A stretch of 64,000 bases of DNA from Clavaria fumosa (taxonomy: Eukaryota; Basidiomycota; Agaricomycetes; Agaricales; Clavariaceae), in NCBI GenBank assembly GCA_951802425.1, contig OX637796.1, forward strand, positions 2,914,001 to 2,978,000. The letters are read 5' to 3'. The notes below the pieces were generated by a model. The model was not told the origin of the DNA. It searched no databases and was given only the letters and a program-made list of their open reading frames with translations. This document shows, piece after piece, positions 1 through 17,614 of this stretch (position 1 is the first letter of the stretch; every line of letters begins with the position of its first letter). Both the position numbers and the translations under genes were made by a program.

Positions 1-1735
<1,735 letters not shown>

Positions 1736-1863
1736 CAAGCTTGTGATACTATCGTAAAAGGCAATAAAGCAACCAAATACACCACCACAAACTCGCATTG
1801 TTGCGTCACGTGGTTTGACCCCAGTCGTTCGCCTAATTTGGCTAGTATGACCGGATCTCTTCT

Positions 1864-1869
1864 TATATA
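1864..1869 (+). promoter_or_regulatory. TATA box of the alpha/beta hydrolase gene
   Basis: TATATA lies about 65 bp upstream of the hydrolase ATG, in a CA-rich stretch of the 195-bp gap after the MetAP2 stop. Position and sequence suit a core promoter; this is inference from sequence only. Confidence 0.4.
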
Positions 1870-1930
1870 CACACACACCTTGACCATTCCTCGCCCCCCG
1901 TCATCCGTTCTCCGTTCTTCACGTTAAATC

Positions 1931-4339
1931 ATGTCTCTACCGTGGCCATTCACCCGTCAGAATTCCTCCGGTACACCCTCGTCGTCGTCAACCCAAAGGA
2001 GGCCCTTGTCCCCACTGCTGCGGCACTACGAAACACCTGGCGTCATTCCACCCACAGCGCGAATGAGTCCTTCCATTAAGCGTCAAGTAACTCGTCCAAT
2101 ACACCTCTGGGACGTATGGCGCTACGGTGCCTTCGTCGTTACCAAAGGTCAGTGTTCCTAGCTCCCCCCGCTTCATGTAACTATAATTCACTCGGACTCG
2201 GTCTGGTAGCCACCACCCTGGCCTTCGATCTCGTCACTCACCACGTTTGGGGTCCACGTAAAAAATCGTGGGGTCTCGAGATGACAATCATCACCAGCAT
2301 CATGCGAGATGCCGGCCGCTCCACGTCCCTCGTCGACATAGTACGCTTCTAGCCAAACTTCCCCAAATTTAGCTCACGTGGCGCCCCTTGTTAATTTTAG
2401 CACACGATCCGGATGTTGATGAGCATTGCAGGACTGGTCCCCCTGCCCTCTGACGCCCTCGTCACGCCTGTCACGTTTCGTGTGCGTCCGCGAAAGTTGC
2501 GTGGAATCCTCAGTGAGTACGACGCCAAGGAGCCCGGAACGCGGGAACTGTCCGGAGAGTGGGTCGTAGGCAAAGGTCTTTGGCAGAGACTCCAGGCCGA
2601 ATGGAAGGCTGCTCGCTCGGCTCGGGAAGGAAAGGACTCCTCGGATCCACCAAAGCATACAAAACAAAAGGAGCATGTCATTCTATACTTGCATGGAGGT
2701 ACGTTCAAAAATCTCCACATGACCAAACTTCGTTCATACCTTCCATTTAGGAGCCTATTATACCTCAAGCGCAGCCGCGCAGAGGCTCATTACAATCCCT
2801 CTCTCAAAATACACGGACTCGCGTGTCTTCGGTGAGTCTAGGCCTTTGTCACCTCGTGCGTGTTCCGCAAAATTAACTTCATCTATCTAGCTTTGGACTA
2901 TCGCTTGGCGCCTGAGACGCACTTTCCTGGTCCGCTTCATGATGCTGTCTGTGGTTACCTCCGGTTGGTAATGGACCTAAATATACCACCGGAGAACATC
3001 GTCTTGGCCGGGGACAGCGCAGGAGGTGGCCTATCTCTCGCGTTACTCATGTATTTGCGTGACAACAACTATCCACTACCATCCGGCGCCATTCTGATGT
3101 CCCCTTGGGTCGGTGAGCCAAGTTGTTTCTTGGGCTTGCACGCCTCCCGGACTGAATATTGACAGATCTGACAATGAGTTGCGATTCATGGGACAGTAAT
3201 GCGCCATACGACGTGGTTCCTATTTGTGCCCCTGATGATCACCTCAATCCTGTCGCAATCTACCTCGGCGACAAAATGGAACAATACCTGACCCATCCAT
3301 ACGCCAGTCCCCTCTTTGGCGATTTTAGAGGACTCCCACCCCTTTTAATACAAGCTGGCGAAGCGGAAGTCCTAAGGGACGAAATTACCCTTTTGGCGCA
3401 CAAAGCTTCTCTCGCGAATGTAGAGGTTCGACATGAGCTCTACGAAGATGCGGTCCGTGTCTTCTTTGGACCCTGACATTTCCTTTCTCACATGACCTTT
3501 GATTTCCTCCTTTGGAACGGGAACAGATTCACGTGTTCCACGCCTTCCCATTCCTCGATGCTTCTCATAGGGCGTTCAAGAGCTGTCGCGAGTTTATTCG
3601 GCACGAGCTCCGGTGGCTGATGCAGGGTCGCTTGCTCCGGCCGCTTGACGGTGCTGCGGAAGCCGTGTTGGAGGGCGAGATTGACAACGACAAGGCGCGT
3701 GTGGTTGGGGGTGACGGGGTGGAGGTGGCGCCGGAGCTGCAGGAGGAAGCCAAGCACCGCTGCCTAGAGGAGGTCAGCACCGAAGGCGGACAGAGCGAAG
3801 ACGTCGTGACTACGGAGAGCGAGACAGACGAGGAAGGCACTGGGGTGCGCAAGGCGGGAGTAGGGGCGTACCCGAGTTGGGGACGCAGTCGTCCGAACAG
3901 CACCCATAATATGGACCGGCCGTCGTCCCCCTCAACCACTGACGATGAGGCTGGTAGTGATGGCAGCGACCGTGTCCCCGGCGGTGCTGGTGCCACTCGG
4001 GCCACGCCATCGCAACGCGTGCTTAAGCCGAAGCCGTCATGGACGACGCCGAAGCCGGAGCTGTCGGGCTCGCAGGCGCTTCGACGCATCCATTCAGCGC
4101 TGTCCCTTATCCTCCCGGAGAGCTCACACTCAACTCACCCGCCATCGCCGCCGAGACGTGTTGGCTCATCATCATCCCCCAAACCGCGGCGCAACAGCCT
4201 CAGTCACCAACATCAGTATCAATCTCATCGCAGAACCGCTGTTGTCCCTTTACCGCCCGTGTCGACGTCGCCGCCGCTGCCTTCGCCCTCGATACGACGC
4301 GTGTGCATCAGCCATCCTGATATCACCTCGCTTGTGTAG
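1931..4339 (+). CDS. Alpha/beta hydrolase (HSL-type, hydrolase fold 3) with long disordered tail
   Basis: Predicted esterase or lipase of the hormone-sensitive-lipase family; natural substrate unknown. Exons 1931-2147, 2210-2340, 2401-2698, 2751-2831, 2891-3112, 3166-3452 and 3527-4339 give 682 aa, frame-checked. The oxyanion motif HGGAYY is built across the 2698/2751 junction, and the nucleophile elbow is GDSAGG with catalytic Ser. Candidate Asp is in EVLRDE and candidate His in IHVFHAF, the latter just after the last intron. The N-terminal 60 residues are Ser/Pro-rich. The last 200 or so residues are acidic, then Ser/Pro/Arg-rich and low complexity, far beyond the catalytic fold; they suggest regulation or anchoring. 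All introns are GT-AG. The gene converges on the ISC1-like gene. Confidence 0.85.
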
Positions 4340-4593
4340 CAATAGACTCATGATGGCCCCCGCCAAATCAGACCACCAAGTACGAGCCACTTGCATTTAA
4401 AAGACCGAAGTGAGGAGTAACAAACGAAGTGAAGCAGTTGAGGAAGGATGATCTTTGGGATGCAAATGTGCCCGACTGACTGATGGACTTCCCCACGCAT
4501 CTGTATGTTCTACAGCAAATACCTGCTTGTATCCTGGTTTCCCATAATCCGCAGAAATTCATAATCTAAAAACTACAGTAAAGAAAATTCTCT

Positions 4594-6196
4594 TCACAAG
4601 GTATCTGGACCACCATAGGATGCACGTGTCTGGGGTCCTTGTAACTCAGCGGCCCTCTTGAGGATCTCCAGCTCCTCAATAAGTTCCCTTAGCACATTCT
4701 GTTCCCAGCGCCTGTAAATGAATCCGAGGTACAGCACGGTGGTCGCGAACCAACTGACAACAATGGTGAAGAGTACAAAGAGAACGCTGATCCATGCGTG
4801 AGGGAGCCACGCCACGCCAACAATTACGCCGAGCAGAGCGACCAAGCACAAGGCGAACACAGAGAGCTCGCGATTCGCGCGGGAACGGGAAGAGCGGTAG
4901 GCAGACGTTAGTTGCTGCACCATGGCAGAGCCATGGGCTGGCGAGAGGGGCCGCTCTTGGAGTGGCGCGGGCTGCGGCACCGACGAGGCAGAATGGGAGG
5001 AAGGGGAGGCGTGTTCGACGTCCCCGGAGGCGGTGGCGATCTCGAACGTGCCCTCCAAGCCGAAATGGTCCGAGAAGGAGAAATCGTACTGCGGGACACT
5101 GCCCGTGAACACAACCTTGGTTCCCGTCGCTTTCAGGACCACGTTCATTTTCGGGTCCGCAACGGCGCTCATGTCGCGCCACATCGGCTGGCGGTAGAAA
5201 ATGTAGTCCAGTCGTTTTCCGAGGTACTGGCGTGCGTGGGCGTCGAGCGACTTGCCGCTGGTGTATGTGTTGCACGGGGAGTCTGCCGTGACGCCATATC
5301 GGCGGACGACCTCTTCAGGGGTGAGAGTAGTGGAGGACGAGACAGGACCTGGGGCTCCAGCTGTCGCCTGGGTGTGATTGGTAGCCGCCCAGGCGTCCGT
5401 GAGGGCGGCGTATTCACGAATAATCGTCATGGGGAAGGCACTTGGGATGCAATTGAAATCGCCGGTCTGCAAGGCACCGTGAGATGTAGAAATATAGGAT
5501 GAGAGGCCACGCTTACTGCGATGACATGTCGACCCAAACGGGCTGCTTGCAGAACGAGGTTCGAGAACTCCCATGCGTTCACGAGCACGTGGGCTTGTTC
5601 ACGAGGACCACTTTGCTCACCTGCGCCCGAGTAAAACTAAAAATTGTGTGTGAGGAGAGCACGAATTGAAACAAAACGATGAAAGCTGACGTGGGTGGTG
5701 AATATTTGAACATGGCCAAGGACTGGATGTGTAATCACGACACTTGCAACCCCCTTTGCGACAATCCAGTCACCTGAAAGGTCAACCGGAGCGCCAACTA
5801 GGGAGTATGGATGCATGGAACTATCTATTATGGGAAATCGTGTGAACAGCGCGAGACCTGCACCGAGTGCCCCACTATTCTTGTTCAACCAAGGCGCGAC
5901 CTGGAGAATTGTTGTGACACTCACCTGTGGAAATATTTGGCGTATGGAAGTCGTGCTGAGACGTTCTCCCGTATGAACTCGTAGTCGTTCTGGACCCACA
6001 ATTCTTGCAGAGCAATGACATCGTAGCGAGACTTGGCAAGCTCGATGGCGATGGCCGTCATGCGTTCAACGCGGTTTTTGGCCAGGTATTTCAAGTCCCT
6101 ATGGTTATTATTAAACTACTACCTCACTGAGGTCACAACAATGAGAGGAGCTTGCCAGCAATTGAGAGTGAGCACTGAGAGACCAGTTTCTGCCAT
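4594..6196 (-). CDS. ISC1: Inositol phosphosphingolipid phospholipase C / neutral sphingomyelinase (ISC1 family)
   Basis: Hydrolyses complex sphingolipids to ceramide at membranes; endonuclease/exonuclease/phosphatase fold. Exons in coding order 6196-6156, 6098-5925, 5874-5691, 5636-5517 and 5466-4594 give 463 aa, frame-checked. Family motifs: LTLNCW near the start, ALQELW (metal-binding Glu), GDFNCIPSAF, and the terminal SDHFGLEG with catalytic Asp-His. After a Ser/Pro-rich linker the C-terminus carries two adjacent hydrophobic helices (about residues 370-430), as in ISC1 and nSMase2-like enzymes, then a charged helix. The first intron (6155-6099) begins GCAAGC, a GC-AG intron splitting the Trp codon of NCW. 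Divergent from NXT1 with 131 bp between start codons. Confidence 0.88.
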
Positions 6197-6327
6197 GATG
6201 AGAGCGGACAGTGCCAGAGTGTGTTAGTGTTAGCATAGCATGCCAATACGTGGAATGATTCACGCACGCCGTATTGCAACTCCGCATGGAAATTACCGCA
6301 TCACAGCGCGCTAACCCAATTCTTGAC

Positions 6328-6922
6328 ATGGGCGCGATGTTGCCATCTGCTACAACTTTCACAGCCTTAACAGACAGCGAGTAAGCTTTAATTGTCCTAT
6401 GTGATTGCTGTACTCACATTCATGTCAGCATTGAGATAGCGACGCGAGCCGCGGACTACTTCACCCGCCTCTACTACAAAGCGTATGACTCTGCGGACCG
6501 CGTCGTGGAACTCCCTAAATTCTACCGGTCCACATCGACCGTGACTTGGAACGGCAAACCGTACCAAGGAGCCGCGGGAGTCAAAGAACTTATGGAGAAT
6601 ATGCCTCCGACTAAACATGAAGTCCATTCTTATGATTGCCATACCATACCAGGCATGTGCCTTACGCTAGGTTACCTTCGCGTATTTATGAGCTCGTCAA
6701 GCAGGAACCCAACCTCCGTCATTGTTGGTCACCGTCTCAGGCATGGTGACCCACGGCCGCGGTCCTTCAGCTCCTCCTGCCCAAAATCGAAATGTGAACG
6801 CTCAACCGCGAGTGTTTTCTCAGACGTTCATGCTAGTACCAGACCAAAACGCAGCCCCGAGCAAACCCGGGGAACTGGCTACGTATTATGTGAATGCAGA
6901 CGCGATAAGATTCGTCGGTTGA
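6328..6922 (+). CDS. NXT1: NTF2-like mRNA export factor p15/NXT1
   Basis: Small NTF2-fold partner of the mRNA export receptor (TAP/Mex67), expected at the nuclear pore. Exons 6328-6380, 6429-6652 and 6705-6922 give 164 aa, frame-checked. Visible are the N-terminal helix with FTRLYYKAYDS, the strand TVTWNGKPYQG, VKELMENMP, and the C-terminal sheet VFSQTFMLVPD with a final DAIRFVG. The second intron begins GCATGT after CAG, a GC-AG intron: no GT donor in the area keeps the frame. Two in-frame ATGs (6328 and 6337) are possible starts; I chose the first. The gene converges on PRP22, with 202 bp between stops. General NTF2 is less likely because the N-terminal region and spacing fit p15 better. 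Confidence 0.78.
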
Positions 6923-7124
6923 GGCGTAATCATGTAATGTATGCTCTATACATGGGATGTACTGTAAATTAATCCATGATCTCAGAAATCCACCTGATAA
7001 TTGGCCCGCAAGCCACATCCACCAGATCGAGGAGCAACACATTTGTGCACCCTTTGCCATGGGATGGCACGGTTCTGGTCTCGTAATCGACGGCAAGATG
7101 ACACGCTGTATCAGAATTAATCCT

Positions 7125-10830
<3,706 letters not shown>

Positions 10831-11006
10831 GAGTGTTGGTTGTGAAGACGAGGACAGCGTAATGGCGGTTTAGCTTAGTCATCAACCTCATCTCAATGCT
10901 ACCTCATTATTGCTCCCAGTTCGAACACATATGTATGTAATTGCAACACGGAGATTCCTTGCCACCCAGCTCAAGTCCGCTGTTAAGCAATTTTGCCGGC
11001 ATTTCT

Positions 11007-14000
11007 ATGCACCGTGCAGTCCGTCTTGCCCGGAAGGATGGCAAAACTAACGAGCCAGAAACCACCTCAACGCCCGCCGAGCAAAAGTCCTTGTTTCCGC
11101 CGGGCTCGAAATCGCCATTGAGTCTGCTCAACGAGAGGTATTCAGCTCATCCTGCTTGGCAAAAAGCAGGCCTGATTTGACATTCGCATAGGTCTGTCAG
11201 ATTGCTCAAAGCATGTGTAATGACTTTACCATAGTCTATGCTACAGGTGTCAGAAGAATGGATGGGAAAAGCCCGTTGTCAATGCTGTATGGGACTTCTC
11301 GTTCTCCTTTCATACGAATAGATTTATCATGGTTGATCATGGTCACATAGCGCAGGCTGGCTGGAGGGTGGTCGTTCGTCGTACTACTCAGGAAGATGAA
11401 CAAGAAGACTTCACAAATTGACACTGTAAAAATGGAGCCTCGGAAGCCGTATGTCATGCCCACCGCCATTGAAGCGCGTCATTGGGGTGCTGTATACGCG
11501 TTGTATCGTGTGCGTGTGTTGCATCATGAAACCAAGCGTCTTCCCTTGTTCATTGTGTTGCCACTAGTTTTGCAACAAATTTTCGCTCAATCTTGTTCTT
11601 CCCCCTGGGCCGCGTGAATACTGGAGACAACTGGCTGCAGAACATAAGGATGCCCCGGAACATTTGAGCTGGATGTACGACGAGGATCCTTTCACTTCGC
11701 ATCGCCAGGAAGCCGAACGTCGAACCCACGGGCCACAGAGCAGTCGTGCAAATAAGCTTCCAAATGCACCTGTGCGTGTCTTAGACGAGCTTGACCATCG
11801 CCCGGAGGTCAAAATGGCTGCGCAACAGCGAGAATTTGTCGAGGACGCAATAAGGAGGGTCAGTCACACTGTTCAATGCATGGTAATGATTGATGCATGT
11901 CATGCATTTGTAGGCCGTCGCTCTTTACCCAGATTCTGAGGAACAATCAGCCCCTGTGTTTGGCGATGACAGCGCACAGGTCTTCAAGGACCTTCTCCAC
12001 ATGGGTTTCAATAAAGTGCAGGCGCAAAAGGCCATTGACTTTCTCTCTCAACCATCCACATTTTGCTCGCGCCTTCTTTCGTCTCTACGGCCCACAGAAG
12101 CTGCCATCGAGTACCTCATTTTACACATACCAGAATGTGATCTTCCTCAACGATTTCTGCCCTCTGTCAATTCCTCTAATCCTTTCGTCACATCTGTCCA
12201 TGCGGGAACGAGTGATCTACAGAAACGCTGGGTCGAGGATAAAGCCGTTAAAGAAGCTGGCTGGCCAGCCGATGTAGTGAAGCAGACGACCCTCGCCGGA
12301 ACGACGGATTATTCTTGGGATGGCCTGATTTGGGCTCTTGGCGAAAGACTCATTGGCGAGTCTTGGGATGCATCTCGTTTTCAGCATGAAGCGGAGGAAG
12401 AACCACTGTACTCTATTGATCAAGACGAAGCCAGGGCGCTCGGAGCTCATTCAGATGACTCGTTTGTCTTGGTGTTACCTTTATTCAGCGCCCCTGTCGA
12501 ACTTCGCATCCTACTTTCGTCCGTTAAGTTCTTCCCTCGCCCAGCTATGTACATCACGTCTTCATCTGTGCCTGCCTATGTACGCCTTCACCTTCTTGCC
12601 TCGCTTCTCAAAGAAATGCAGAGTTCGTGCTTCCTTGAGCCAGGTGAGGGGTTTTGTATGGCTGCTCTGCGAGTTCTCGAAGACGAGTGGGCCAAGATTG
12701 AAGGCCATGGCCCGCCAGACGTCGCCACTGTGCTACATCATCTCTTCCCTCCAAATCTCCTTCAACAGCATCCGGAGCGCCCACATCAAGTGGAAAACCC
12801 AGGCCTTGTTGTCCCCTCCATTTTAACCACCCGTCGACGCTATGATCGGCTAGATAGTCGTACTGACGAGCAAATCAAAAGTGAATTCGAATCTCTCTGC
12901 CGAAGCGACCGGTACAAGAAAATGTGCGCTACGAGGAGTCAATTACCCGCATTCTTTGCAAAAAATGAGTTTCTGGCGAAGCTGGATAAATCACAAGTGG
13001 TCGTAGTCATTGGGGATACTGGTGCGCATATTTAGTATGGATTAGGGGCAAGGCTCATTTGTCTACAGGTTGCGGAAAGACAACACAACGTAAGGGCATC
13101 CCTGTCGGATGAAAGTTGCAGCCTGTGAACGCTTACCCCCGCTCAAAGTCCCTCAGTTCGTATTAGATTCCCTTATACAGAAGAATCGTGGCTCTACGGC
13201 TTCTATTCTTGTGACTCAACCTCGCCGAATCTCTGCCATCTCAGTCGCGGCTCGCGTTTCTGCTGAGCGATTGGAGGACGGATCAATCGGATATTCTGTC
13301 CGAGGTGAGAGCAAGCAAACCAATAAAACTAGACTGCTCTATTGTACCACCGGCGTCGTCTTGAGGCGTTTAAGCTTGGACGACAACCTTGAAGATGTCA
13401 CGCATGTCATCATTGATGAGGCGAGTTCCAAGTGCAATTTTGCTGATCATACTTTATTGACTGCCTCCAGGTTCACGAACGCTCTTTGGACAGCGACCTA
13501 TTACTCCTTGAATTAAAACATGTGCTGCAGAGACACCGGAAACTGAAACTGATATTGATGTCCGCCACCATCAATCACGAAATTTTTGTGAAGTATTTCG
13601 ATGATGCCCCGCTTCTCGTTATATCTGGCCGTGCACATCCCGTCAAGGACTTGTTAGCTGATCCGTCCTTCTTTTCACAAGAATGTCGTGACTCATCGGA
13701 CGTTTGCAGATACCTGGAGGATATCCTTTCTTTGATCGATTATCAACCCGTTTCTCGTGAGACTCGTAAGCAAGGACGTCATAGAGATGGCAAATCTATT
13801 GCGAGTGCATCCGACACGCAGGGGATTGACCAGTCAGACCGCTTGGACTATCGAGTAGGCATGCCTCACCATTTTCCTTTGAATTCGCCCCAATTGTAAC
13901 CTGTTCCAGCTCGTCGTTGCTGTCGTGACCCATATCATCAGCTCCACCACGAATCGAGCGGCGATTCTCATATTCCTGCCTGGCGTTCAAGAGATAAGAC

Positions 14001-16107
14001 AATGTATAGAGGCCCTGAATGCCACTGCGGTTGGGAGCAAAGCAAACATATTTCCTTTACATGCGAATTTAACAATCGAAGAGCAACGCCGAGTATTCTT
14101 GGCCACTGATAAATGGTGTGTCAAGCCACAACATTTGATGTATTCACAACATATGAAGGGTATTTGCAGGAAAATTGTGGTAGCTACCAACGTCGCAGAA
14201 GTAAGTTAAGAGGTGTCCATTTCGTCTTGACACCCGTTCTACCCTCCTTGCAGACATCAATCACTATTGACGACGTTGCCTACGTCATTGACACGGGAAA
14301 AGTCAAAGAGATGCAATACGACTCCGAAAACAACTTGTCCAAACTAATGGAAACCTGGGTTACTCAAGCAGCCGCCAGGCAGCGGCGTGGAAGAGCAGGC
14401 AGGACTCAACCAGGAACCTGCTACAAGTTGTACACTAGGAAACTGGAGGAACGACTCGAAAAGTTTCCGAAGCCCGAGATTTTGCGCGCTCCTTTGGAGA
14501 GCATATTATTGCGAGTGAAGGCAGCGCGGGAGGATGTCGATGCTCAGGTACAAACGCAATGTTGTCATTTTCCAAAGGTTTGCGCTCATCTCGTCGTAGT
14601 CTTTTCTCAGAAAGGCCATCGATCCGCCGGAATTGAGCGCGATGGAGAATGCTTGTGCGACTCTGAAGAAGTTGGGCGCCATTGATGATGCGGGCAAGGT
14701 TACCTCGCTAGGTCGATACTTGGTCAGCTGGTTTTTCCTCTGGGGATGTATGATACACTGACTGCTTCAAAGGCCATGCTCCCTGTCGATCTACGCTTAG
14801 GAAAGGTGAGCGAGCTATTTCGCCCGCACCCGCACAAAGTTTGACTCCAATCAGATGCTTGTTCTCGGGACCATGTTCAAATGTCTGGGTCCCATCCTTA
14901 CCATCGCAGCCGCTCTTTCGTCAAAGCCTATCTTTGTAAGCCCGATGGACAAGCGCGACGAGGCTCAGAAGTGCGTCATTCTCGTATCCATGTAGAAATC
15001 ATCGTGACATGCGTCTGACCCCAATTACCACAGAGCGAGAGCGCTCTTCTCCGTGGAGAATAGCGACCTACTGACAGACATGTATGCGTACGATGAATGC
15101 GCCCGCCTCCATGCGGAGGGTCAATCCGCGGGCACGATCAAAGGGTTCTGTGAGAAGGCGAGTCCAAATTAGCAGCAAGCGCATCATGGGTCACCTCTGA
15201 CTCACGGCCTCCGCCGCCCGCCCGCCCACCCGTCCGTTTCCAGAACTTCATCTCGGCCAACACCGTGCGCGAGATCACCTTCCTGCGCCGGGACCTGCTC
15301 GCCGCGCTTGCCGCGCTCGCACTCGTCCCCCCGGGCGCGACGCCGGCCACGCCGTCGCTCAACACGCACGGCGCGTGCGTCCCGCTGCTCAAGGCGATCG
15401 TGCTTGCCGGGCTCTGGCCGCGCGTCGCGCGTCTGCACCTCCCCCGGTCCGCGATCAAGTTCGACAAGGTGCAGGCGGGGGCTGTCCAGCGCGAGAACGA
15501 GGCGCGCGAATGGAAGCTCTACGACATTGTGGCTAGCGGCAGCAATAGCGGTGGTGGTGGTGGTGGTGGTGGGAGAATGTTCTTGCATTCTGGGAGCGTC
15601 TGTTTCGGCGTGAATGCGTGGAAACATGGGTTCCTCGCGTATTTTGGTCGGTTCGAGACGAATGGGAAGGTGTTTCTCAGGGATGCTACTGAGGCATGTT
15701 GTTATTTCTCGCCGGACTTACAATGGCGTGGGTGTATGGAGCTAAACTATCTGTCTGCCAATGCAATAGGTCCCGCTGTACGCCCTCCTGCTGTTTGGTG
15801 GCCCAGTGTCGGTGAACCACGTGAATGGAGGGGTGACCATCGGCGACAAGGAGCACTGGATCAGGCTAAAGGCATGGCCGCGCATTGGCGTTCTCGCGAA
15901 TCAGCTCCGGTTCGGGATCTCGTCATGTCCCTTGTGTGAGCGGTCAACTGACAACAAATTTGCAGCCGGTTATTGGATGCACAACTGAAGCGCTGCTTTG
16001 AAGAAGGTGCAACCCTGGACTCTAGCGAAGAGAACTGCGTAATAGACGCAGTCATGCGATTGTTGCGCGAAGATGGCGTCAGCGCAAGCATTGGGCTGAC
16101 AAAATAA
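11007..16107 (+). CDS. DEAH/DEVH-box RNA helicase, DHX29/DHX57-like, with UBA-like and RWD domains
   Basis: Predicted cytoplasmic RNA helicase of the YLR419W/ucp12/DHX57/DHX29 group, probably acting in translation. Eighteen exons give 1354 aa, frame-checked: 11007-11137, 11247-11286, 11351-11509, 11568-11858, 11914-13021, 13069-13089, 13149-13420, 13471-13854, 13910-14115, 14170-14200, 14254-14547, 14600-14722, 14773-14805, 14855-14970, 15034-15157, 15244-15693, 15770-15909, 15966-16107. Order: RCQKNGWEKP; a UBA-like helix set starting DLLHMGFNKVQAQKA; an RWD-like segment; then helicase motifs GDTGCGKTTQ, TQPRRISA, DEVHER, MSATIN, FLPGVQEI, TNVAETSITID and QRRGRAGRTQPG, ratchet domain and OB fold. 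A poly-Gly run (GGT repeats near 15550-15571) interrupts the OB region. Three introns (13421, 15158, 15694) start with GC. The start is uncertain: 11007 is the first in-frame ATG and an upstream exon may exist. Confidence 0.88.
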
Positions 16108-16648
16108 TCACACCAGCAATGTCCAGCAATGTGGTTGAATGCGAGTGTATTGTGGGGAGTATGGCTTGTAAATTTAGAGGCGGTCGTTACAAGCGTGCGA
16201 ATAAAAATACGGAGATAAAGTTCTCGAGCGGCAGATAATGATGTGATAAGTCAGATGCTGAATAACTTAGTGATACCTGATGGGCTCATTCATGCTTACA
16301 GGCCGGCGAGGTCGCATAAGAGATGACGAAGCTCTGTGTGCCCGTGGTTTATCGCTCGAAGAGGATACGTCGTCGTCCCATTGCGGCATAGCTGCGTAAT
16401 AAGGCGGGCCGTACGGTTGCGTACGTGGAACGGCAGCGGGCGGAGAGGACGGCGAACGCCTCTTGATGCGATTAGATAACCGCCGGGTAAATGATTTCGC
16501 GCTAAATAGCGGCGATTGCGATGACGACGAGACCGAACTAGTCTCAGTATTTGCATTGTTCGTAAGCGTTCTGTTCGTAATCGGTCTGACCCATGGACTC
16601 GAAAAAATGCTAAGACCGTGCCTCTCGCGGCCTTCGCGGTCCTCAGCA
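16108..16648. other. Convergent intergenic spacer
   Basis: Lies between the helicase stop and the stop of the serine-rich membrane protein gene. It should hold both 3' untranslated regions. I see no convincing gene, repeat or RNA; the open frames here have no recognisable content. Confidence 0.5.
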
Positions 16649-17529
16649 TTATTGCGTGTGGCTGAGAAAGCGATTAGTCAGCAGAAATGAGGGCAGGGGC
16701 AATTGAGAGGCATTACAGCTTCTGGAAGCGCAAGTCGACGAGCGTGTGAGCGCCTTGCGCTGAGGAGCTGTCCTTGGTGAATCCTTCGGTGCAGCGGAGT
16801 CCTGCGTGGTCCCCTCACTAGCTCTTCTCCTACCGGGCAGCATGCTGGATAGCCGCCTTGTGGACGGGAGACGCGGCGCAGTGCAGTGCTTTGATAGACT
16901 GGACTGACGGGAGCAGGACGACGCGTGTTCGGCCTCTGCCGAGCTGAGCGAATTCGACCGCGCCACGCTGGCGACCTCCTCCTGGTCCTGACCTGCAGAA
17001 GAAGCCGAGGTTGCGCCGAGGGACGACTTTGGGCTTAGAGACGTTCTCCTCCTTTGCGGCGACGGAGACCGAGAGAGGAGCGACTTTACCCGCGGCGTCG
17101 CGGTGCCGGCAAACGACAAATGCCGAAGGTGGAAAGGGGCACGAGGGACAACGTCAAGTGGAGGAGAAGGAGGTTCGGCATAAGTGAGCTGGTTTGGAGG
17201 GGTGTACTGAAGCATTACAGGGGCTGATTTAGGCAATTCGCGAGGCGGCGGAGGAGGGTTCAAGCAAGTAGCAGGAGCGGAATGTCGACGTTTGTTCAGA
17301 TTGGATTCGAGAGATGATGGAAGGGCTGATAGGGACTCTGGTGAACGGATTGGGATGAGTTGACGTACACATATCGAGAGGATGCTCTGTTAAAAAAAGG
17401 AGAATGAGAGGTCGATAAAGCGGTAGGGTTCAAGAAGACACTCACGATGACAAGACCTCCCGATGAAAGGACATAAGCGAGGAGGCTCACCAACACAGGT
17501 CTGTGCCGGTCAGTGAGAGTGGTGGACAT
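16649..17529 (-). CDS. Hypothetical Ser/Pro-rich protein with N-terminal membrane segment
   Basis: Not recognised. Exons 17529-17446 and 17386-16649 give 273 aa, frame-checked, joined by a GT-AG intron (GTGAGT...AACAG). The N-terminus is short and polar (STTLTDRHR), then a hydrophobic stretch spans the intron (VLVSLLAYVLSSGG and SILSIC), consistent with one signal anchor. The rest is low complexity, rich in Ser, Pro and Arg, with many RS/SP sites that could be kinase targets (SRSPSPQRRRTSLSP). No catalytic motif is visible. A TATA box lies about 78 bp upstream. Introns and anchor support a real gene, but the C-terminal end is less certain. Confidence 0.55.
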
Positions 17530-17572
17530 AATGATAATGATGATGATGGATGGTGGTGGTGGTGGTAGTAGA
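17530..17572. repeat. GAT/GGT microsatellite in the 5' leader
   Basis: Imperfect trinucleotide run (ATG/GAT followed by GGT units) directly upstream of the start codon of the minus-strand membrane protein gene, so probably in its 5' untranslated leader. Confidence 0.6.
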
Positions 17573-17606
17573 TGAAGTGGGTAATTCGGTCGTTTCGGAG
17601 AGACAC

Positions 17607-17614
17607 AATTTATA
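17607..17614 (-). promoter_or_regulatory. TATA box of the Ser/Pro-rich membrane protein gene
   Basis: On the minus strand the sequence reads TATAAATT, about 78 bp upstream of the ATG at 17529, a plausible fungal TATA position. Confidence 0.45.
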
